Positions 59,838 to 64,000 of a DNA stretch of 64,000 bases are shown piece after piece. Below the pieces are notes generated by a model. It saw only the letters and a program-made list of their open reading frames with translations. It made no database searches and was not told the DNA's origin. Every line of letters starts with the position of its first letter. Position 1 is the stretch's first letter. The position numbers and the translations under genes were made by a program. Origin of the DNA: Leisingera sp. S132 (lineage in GTDB: Bacteria > Pseudomonadota > Alphaproteobacteria > Rhodobacterales > Rhodobacteraceae); assembly GCF_025144465.1 (NCBI RefSeq), contig NZ_CP083555.1:1-64000 (forward strand). The letters are read 5' to 3'.

Positions 59838-61778
59838 TCAGAATTCCATCTCGTCATCGAGACCGCGGTCTAGTGTTTTGTTTCGGGCAAGATCGCGCCC
59901 CAGCTCCTGCGCCTCCTGCTGGCCGCGCAACCGCGCGACCTCCGTCGCCTTGTCCTGCTGCAATCCGGCAGCGCGGTCGGTGAAGACCTGATCGCCGGTC
60001 TCCTCAAACGTCATCTCGAGAAATTCCTGTGTGACGGTGATCTGGTCGAGCTTGCTCGGAAGGGCCGCATCCAGAACCTCGAAGTTGCCGCGGCGAAGCT
60101 CGGCCAAGCCCTCCTCGCCCAATTCCTTGAAGAGCTCGGATTGCAGGGTCCGCTCAACCACCTCTTCCTGGACCTCGGTGAGCTTGCCGTCCCGCAACAT
60201 GTCGGCGAGGTCCTGCAGGTAGGGATTGGGCGTCCGGTCATCTTCGTCGATGAGGGACAACGTCGCCTCCTCCTCGTCCGCGAGGGTCCGACCGATTTCG
60301 ACGCCCATCTCCTTCGCCCGCTCCATCAGCGCATCCATCACCCCATCAACCTTTTCGAGCGCGGCATCGAGTTGGTCGTCACTCGCGGTCTCCACGCTGA
60401 GACCGTCCTTCGCCAGCACCGCGTTCATGTCGCGCTCAACCCAGTCCTGCGCCATGCCGTAGTTGCGGGTGCCGCCTGCCGTGATGCGCGCCACCAGTTC
60501 CTCGCTGTCCATGCCCACCTCCTTGGCGCGCTCGAGCACGTCGCGCAGCCCCTCATCATTGCCTGCCTGAAGTGCCGCGATCAGCACATCGCTACCCGCC
60601 CCCGGCGGATAGGGTTCTTCGAGCTGCTTACCGAACCGCGCGCGCAGTTCCGGATCCGGCACCATCTGCGAAAGGTCCGCGATGATCGGCGCGGCCTTGG
60701 CTTCAAAAGCGGCCCGCTCGGCCGGATCCAGTTCCTCGGCCTTGAGCTTCAGCGCCTCGATCGTGCGCTCGGAATAGTCGATCGCATCACCGACGGTCTT
60801 GATGTCCTTCATGTCTATCTCTCCTTCGGTGAAGTTCCACGGCGTGCCCGAACCAAGCCCCTCCGCCATGCCGCGTACGGCGCGCGCCATGTGGCGCTGG
60901 TCCATCCGGTCCAGCAGATCGGCGAGGTTCTTGTAGTCCTTGGCGAAGCCCACCACCTGCGCCTGCGCGATTGCGGATTCCTGGGCCGTCATGACGATCT
61001 CGCGCGGCAGGCGGGCCTCTTCCTTGGCGCGGTAGATCTCCTCGATTCCGGCGGGCTTCGCGAAGATGCCGCGCTCGAGCCGGGTGGTGGCGTCGAGCAT
61101 CACGCCGTAGCGTTCCGCGATCTCGGCCTGCTTCTCGCGCATCAGCTGCGGCGACATCACGCCTTCGGCCCAACAGGAGAACCAGGTGCCCTTTTCGACG
61201 CCGCGATTGTTCAGGATGATATGGGCGTGCTTGTGCGCCCGGTCGTCATGGACCGCGAGGACATAGTCCCACTGATCGCCGTATTCGCCGTTCTCGAAGA
61301 AATGCTCCGTCCAGTCCATCGCGATGTCGCGAACCTGATCGACCGTCACGTCGGTCGGGAAGGACAGCAGCATATGCGAGGTGAACCCGAGCTTGGTCGA
61401 GCCGCGCCAGGTGCCGGCCCAGTCCTCGACGAGTTCCTCTTTCTGATCCTCGGAAAGCACCGCCGTATCGGTCAGCACGTTGGTCATCGTCGAGTAGGTG
61501 TAGACCGCCTTGTCGTTGATGTAGGAGATCTGTGCCCCAAGCGAGGCACGCGTCTTGCAGCCCCCTGCCCGGATCCTTTTGAACACCGCCGCCCGACTCT
61601 GACCCGAGACCGCCTTCAGCGCGTTGCGCGCCGACATGGATCCGACACGCGCGAAACTCCGCCCCTGCCGACGCCCCGCCAGCCGCGCGTCGATCCGCGC
61701 TGCGGCCTGACCCCGGATGCGCTCATCCTCCCAGAGCCGCCCCATGACCGAGGTGTAGAGGGCGAGGGGATCAGCCAT
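59838..61778 (-). CDS. VirD2-type relaxase
   Basis: The 646-residue protein has the MOB_P/VirD2-type N-terminal relaxase domain with the HAHIILNN metal motif (HxHxxxN) and an upstream HMLLSFP motif. A long helical C-terminal part follows that probably carries the secretion signal. It would cut at the nic site upstream and stay bound to the 5' end. It overlaps the accessory gene by eight bases. Confidence 0.88.
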   Translation of the reverse strand: MADPLALYTSVMGRLWEDERIRGQAAARIDARLAGRRQGRSFARVGSMSARNALKAVSGQSRAAVFKRIRAGGCKTRASLGAQISYINDKAVYTYSTMTNVLTDTAVLSEDQKEELVEDWAGTWRGSTKLGFTSHMLLSFPTDVTVDQVRDIAMDWTEHFFENGEYGDQWDYVLAVHDDRAHKHAHIILNNRGVEKGTWFSCWAEGVMSPQLMREKQAEIAERYGVMLDATTRLERGIFAKPAGIEEIYRAKEEARLPREIVMTAQESAIAQAQVVGFAKDYKNLADLLDRMDQRHMARAVRGMAEGLGSGTPWNFTEGEIDMKDIKTVGDAIDYSERTIEALKLKAEELDPAERAAFEAKAAPIIADLSQMVPDPELRARFGKQLEEPYPPGAGSDVLIAALQAGNDEGLRDVLERAKEVGMDSEELVARITAGGTRNYGMAQDWVERDMNAVLAKDGLSVETASDDQLDAALEKVDGVMDALMERAKEMGVEIGRTLADEEEATLSLIDEDDRTPNPYLQDLADMLRDGKLTEVQEEVVERTLQSELFKELGEEGLAELRRGNFEVLDAALPSKLDQITVTQEFLEMTFEETGDQVFTDRAAGLQQDKATEVARLRGQQEAQELGRDLARNKTLDRGLDDEMEF

Positions 61779-62391
61779 TCCTGACGAGCCTCAAACCTGT
61801 CACGGTTTCGCGTGGGTCATCCTCGAGAACCGCGCTCTCCGCCCCCTGCCCTTCTTCCTTTTGCGGCCACTCCTGATGACGCAGCGCCTGCGCCGCGTCC
61901 TTCATCCGGCCTATCTCACGGCTCATGGACTGCGCCAGATCAAGGAGCTCAATCAGCACCGCGCGGTCCGCCTCAGAGACCTCCAGCCGACCGCGATGCA
62001 CCGCCTTGGCGAGCACCAATCCTGCGTCGCTCACGTCCTTCGCCTGACGCCACACGGCACAGAACTCCGCGACCAGATCACGCGGGACATCGAGGAAACC
62101 GCACCGTCCGCGCAGCACCGCGTTGAGCGCCTGTGACCGGCTGGCATAGCCTCGCGCGCGCCACTCCGCGTCGAAGGCCTCCAGCTCGGATCGGCTAGCC
62201 CGGAACGCCACTGTCTCGCTCGGATCGCGTACCGCGAGCCCCTCGCCCACCTCCTCCTTCGCGAGCCGGTTCACGTGGCGCGGAGAGATGCCAAACGCCG
62301 CCGCCAGCTCCTTCGCGCTCTCGCCCGCCGCAAAGCGCCGCGCGACTTCGATACGCTCTTCAAGCTTCAGATTTTTCGCTGGCCTCGGCAC
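61771..62391 (-). CDS. MobC-like accessory protein with HTH and ribbon-helix-helix-like parts
   Basis: The product (about 206 residues from the GTG at 62391) has an N-terminal HTH (ARRFAAGESAKELAAAFGIS, then PRHVNRL). A MobC-like segment follows (RASRSELEAFDAEWRARGYA) and a long helix. GGGAG precedes the GTG; the longer frame to 62484 overlaps the oriT region. It likely helps the relaxase at oriT and may regulate transfer genes. Confidence 0.75.
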   Translation of the reverse strand: MPRPAKNLKLEERIEVARRFAAGESAKELAAAFGISPRHVNRLAKEEVGEGLAVRDPSETVAFRASRSELEAFDAEWRARGYASRSQALNAVLRGRCGFLDVPRDLVAEFCAVWRQAKDVSDAGLVLAKAVHRGRLEVSEADRAVLIELLDLAQSMSREIGRMKDAAQALRHQEWPQKEEGQGAESAVLEDDPRETVTGLRLVRNG

Positions 62392-62446
62392 TAGGGCGTT
62401 CTCCCGCTTCCAGGAAAAATATGCATGCGCAGTCGCGCGCGAGGCA

Positions 62447-62464
62447 GCGATTGCTCGCAATCGC
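62447..62464. repeat. inverted repeat near relaxase operon start
   Basis: GCGATTGC-TC-GCAATCGC is a perfect eight-base inverted repeat, between the accessory gene start and the nic-like sequence. It may be a binding site within oriT or a transcriptional element. Confidence 0.55.
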
Positions 62465-62543
62465 GTTCGCGTGCGGCGGAGCATTCAGCTTTGCGGGAAA
62501 CGCCCATGACAGACCCCTCAGACAAAATGTGCAAACATTGGCC

Positions 62544-62554
62544 ATATCCTGCCA
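62544..62554 (+). other. oriT: putative oriT nic site
   Basis: ATATCCTGCCA matches the IncP/VirD2-type cleavage core ATCCTG|C, and its complement TGGCAGGATAT equals the T-DNA border core. The nick would fall between 62551 and 62552 on the plus strand. It lies upstream of the relaxase operon, as expected. This points to transfer proceeding rightward first. Confidence 0.65.
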
Positions 62555-62582
62555 ACGTCTTCCTTTTCTACTTCGCTTATAC

Positions 62583-62618
62583 ATCAATACATCATTTTGC
62601 GCAATATATCGTATTGAT
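62583..62618. promoter_or_regulatory. nested dyads incl. shared CAATA-N5-TATTG operator
   Basis: ATCAATAC (62583-62590) pairs with GTATTGAT (62611-62618), and inside it CAATA-TATCG-TATTG (62602-62616) is a perfect five-base repeat. The 17 bases from 62601 match the virB control region in 16 positions. It probably controls the relaxase operon or marks oriT. Confidence 0.6.
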
Positions 62619-62802
62619 TGTTGTATCTTTTTGCCTGCCGTTTCTGGCACACCTCGACCAACAGAGTGCAGAGAGGCACGACTATTCAATGCACTTCAAA
62701 CCGACACCAGTCGGGGAACAATGAGGCCTTCTTTTTCGTCTGGGCCCCGCCCAAAATTTCGTTCAGCTTTGTTCGCGTGGGATCATGAACGAAACAGAAA
62801 AA

Positions 62803-62825
62803 GGCCGCCCAGAAATGGGCAGCCT
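62803..62825 (-). terminator. terminator of small-gene operon
   Basis: GGCTGCCC and GGGCGGCC form a stem with an ATTTCT loop on the minus strand, followed by TTTTTCTG. It ends the transcript of the small genes at 62857-63711. Confidence 0.75.
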
Positions 62826-62856
62826 CTTCTTCTGGATGCTATGCGGCGCGCGACCG

Positions 62857-63084
62857 TCAGGCGGCAGTACCTTCATGATCCGTCAGAACCATGCTCGCGG
62901 TGACACCAACAAAAAGCGGCGTGATTTGATACTCGCTCTCGTCGCTATTAGGCGGCGTCACCGCGACGATTGCCACGGCTGGTTCGCCATCAAGGAAGCA
63001 GGAGAACAGCGCGAAATTGTCGTGGTCTCCTGAAGTCAGCGCCTCAAAGGCGCTGATATGTTCGGGACGAATGTTGGTGCTCAC
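62857..63084 (-). CDS. small plasmid hypothetical protein
   Basis: The product (75 residues from the GTG at 63084) is acidic, with a hydrophobic core and no signal peptide. GTG is chosen since it overlaps the end of the DUF2958 gene by four bases (GTGA). I do not recognise the family. It lies in the presumed leading region of transfer. Confidence 0.55.
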   Translation of the reverse strand: MSTNIRPEHISAFEALTSGDHDNFALFSCFLDGEPAVAIVAVTPPNSDESEYQITPLFVGVTASMVLTDHEGTAA

Positions 63085-63440
63085 GTGACGATCCCTCCGG
63101 CTTCGCGAGCGCGTTCCGCATAGGTGCTGAGCGATGCCTCGGCTTTGAAGTGAAGGTCCCGCTCGATCGGCAAGCCAAGACGGCCACGGTGTTCCTTTAG
63201 GACGCTGAGCCGAACCGAGCCCAGCTCCGGGTAGCCAAGGCCGAGATCGCAAAGACCGAATGCGATGTCGGGATCCTCCGGGTCCGTTTCGCTGAGGAGC
63301 CAGGTGGCGCCGCCGTCTGGTGTGAAGAGCTTGACCACCGGCGCGAAGTCGATGGTGTCCTCACCAGCTTCGATGCGCGTCTGGTTGGCGCGGCCATTGG
63401 CGGCCAGTTGGTCGAGGATGGGTTGAGGCAGAAGTTCCAT
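63081..63440 (-). CDS. DUF2958-domain plasmid protein
   Basis: The product (119 residues from the ATG at 63440) matches the DUF2958 family common on conjugative plasmids (LLPQPILDQLAANGRANQ near the start; VVKLFTPDGGATWLLSE). Function is unknown; no catalytic residues are claimed. It lies in the presumed leading region and overlaps its neighbour. Confidence 0.75.
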   Translation of the reverse strand: MELLPQPILDQLAANGRANQTRIEAGEDTIDFAPVVKLFTPDGGATWLLSETDPEDPDIAFGLCDLGLGYPELGSVRLSVLKEHRGRLGLPIERDLHFKAEASLSTYAERAREAGGIVT

Positions 63441-63479
63441 TGTGTCTGTCCTTCGTATGAGATGTCGGAGAGGTTTGGC

Positions 63480-63502
63480 GGGAGGGGCACGAGGCCCCTC
63501 CC
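63480..63502 (-). terminator. hairpin between small genes
   Basis: GGGAGGGGC and GCCCCTCCC form a perfect nine-pair stem around ACGAG, between the 67-residue and DUF2958 genes. It may attenuate transcription or separate messages. Confidence 0.5.
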
Positions 63503-63510
63503 CGGCCGGG

Positions 63511-63711
63511 TCACTCGGTGACCTGGACGTCGTCGCTGTCGGGCTTAGGCTCGAAGAGGACGAACTCGCCATTCACCGGGGTTGCGAAGAGCTGGATGGT
63601 CATGAAGGACTTGGCGCCTTCGTTCTGCGGGAAGGCGACGCCCACCTTGTGGAAGCGGGTTTTGCCATCCTTGCCGGTGTCGGGGGTGGTGACGGTGTAG
63701 TACTTGGTCAT
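63511..63711 (-). CDS. small plasmid protein, unknown
   Basis: The product (66 residues from the ATG at 63711) starts MTKYYTVTTPDTG and is polar, beta-rich and acidic at the end. GAAGGAGAACC precedes the ATG. Proteins like this occur with DUF736/DUF2958-type genes on plasmids of the group; I cannot name it. It is the first gene of the leading-region set in this window. Confidence 0.6.
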   Translation of the reverse strand: MTKYYTVTTPDTGKDGKTRFHKVGVAFPQNEGAKSFMTIQLFATPVNGEFVLFEPKPDSDDVQVTE

Positions 63712-63775
63712 ATCGGTTCTCCTTCGTTTTCGATGCAAACGAGAGACCGTGACCGTCCGGACCGGCTGTCAGGCT

Positions 63776-63823
63776 GAACTTTGCTGCGCGAGGAATGGGC
63801 GCGAAGCGCGCAGGGGAAAGTTC
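63776..63823. repeat. long imperfect palindrome upstream of small plasmid genes
   Basis: GAACTTT-G-CTGCGCG pairs with CGCGCAG-GGG-AAAGTTC over 48 bases. It lies 65 bases upstream of the first small gene. A structured single-stranded promoter or other cruciform role is possible. Confidence 0.5.
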
Positions 63824-64000
63824 TGCTTGAAGGGGGTGGCTGAAAGCCGCGCCCGGCAGACGGGCCAGGTCACGGAGATTGCATCAGGAAGACAACGAAG
63901 GAGAACAGAGGTGACTGGGCTGCGTGCCAATCACGCCGGACCGCAAAAGGATTGGAAACGTCCACGATGGATTTCGCCTGGGCTTGGACGAAGCTGTAAC

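Noticed and set aside
58756-59991. Plus-strand ORF (411 codons) opposite virD4
   Set aside because: Antisense to a conserved ATPase; composition is typical of a shadow frame.
60141-61784. Plus-strand ORF (547 codons) opposite the relaxase
   Set aside because: It is a shadow of the relaxase gene, rich in His/Arg, without domain features.
62421-62903. Plus-strand ORF through the oriT region
   Set aside because: It runs through dyads and a terminator, lacks a good ribosome-binding site and has no family features.
1-64000. CRISPR arrays, tRNA or rRNA genes, riboswitches, complete insertion sequences
   Set aside because: No regularly spaced repeats, cloverleaf genes, conserved leader structures or transposase frames were recognised on reading through the window.

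Overview
The window looks like part of a conjugative plasmid or chromid from an alphaproteobacterium of the Rhodobacterales (Roseobacter group). The evidence is the VirB/VirD4 type IV secretion system with a VirD2-type relaxase, the many TRAP and ABC solute transporters, and the choline/betaine and small-molecule catabolic genes with LysR, TetR and MarR regulators. This assignment is by gene content and style; no rRNA, tRNA, replication gene, CRISPR array, transposase or complete IS element was seen.

Layout. (1) 1-31.6 kb: metabolic cargo of visibly lower GC than the transfer genes. It holds an AceE/transketolase-like ThDP enzyme with a secreted Yellow/MRJP-type propeller; two MDR oxidoreductases with a LysR regulator; an orphan OpuAC-type binding protein; an old yellow enzyme with a divergent LysR; NIPSNAP and DsbA-fold proteins; a CUT2 sugar-type ABC transporter with a divergent AraC regulator; a PEBP protein and a b561-like cytochrome; a large minus-strand run (FAD/FeS D-lactate-dehydrogenase-like enzyme, LVIVD protein, DMT exporter, SDR, VOC, acetolactate synthase, aldehyde dehydrogenase, cupin); and a divergent 2-oxoacid-type TRAP transporter followed by a TetR regulator. 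(2) 31.9-43.9 kb: GC-rich virB cluster in the order LT, B2, B3, B4, lipoprotein, LT-VirB5 chimera, B5, exported unknown, B6, B8, B9, B10, B11. (3) 44-57.9 kb: a second cargo block. It has LysR/CoA-transferase/acyl-CoA dehydrogenase, an HxlR regulator facing a five-gene operon (two exported proteins, GST, hemerythrin, SnoaL), a MarR operon, and a choline ABC transporter with an embedded alpha/beta hydrolase and a divergent BetI-like repressor. (4) 57.9-64 kb: virD4, relaxase, MobC-like accessory protein, a putative oriT, and small plasmid genes of the presumed leading region.

How it fits together. The virB genes point right and the virD4-relaxase genes point left, so the two transfer modules flank the second cargo block. 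A nearly identical dyad (CAATA-N5-TATTG, 16 of 17 bases shared) lies in the divergent region that starts the virB cluster and again upstream of the relaxase operon beside a T-DNA-border/IncP-like nic sequence. This suggests that both modules answer to one regulator. From the nic orientation, the small genes at 62.9-63.7 kb would enter the recipient first and the cargo and virB genes late.

The most unusual items are: a VirB5 paralogue carrying a lytic transglycosylase domain in its middle, next to the ordinary virB5; the oriT/shared operator pair; the hydrolase inside the choline transporter operon; and several uncharacterised secreted proteins. All functions are inferred by reading the sequence; no database search was run.
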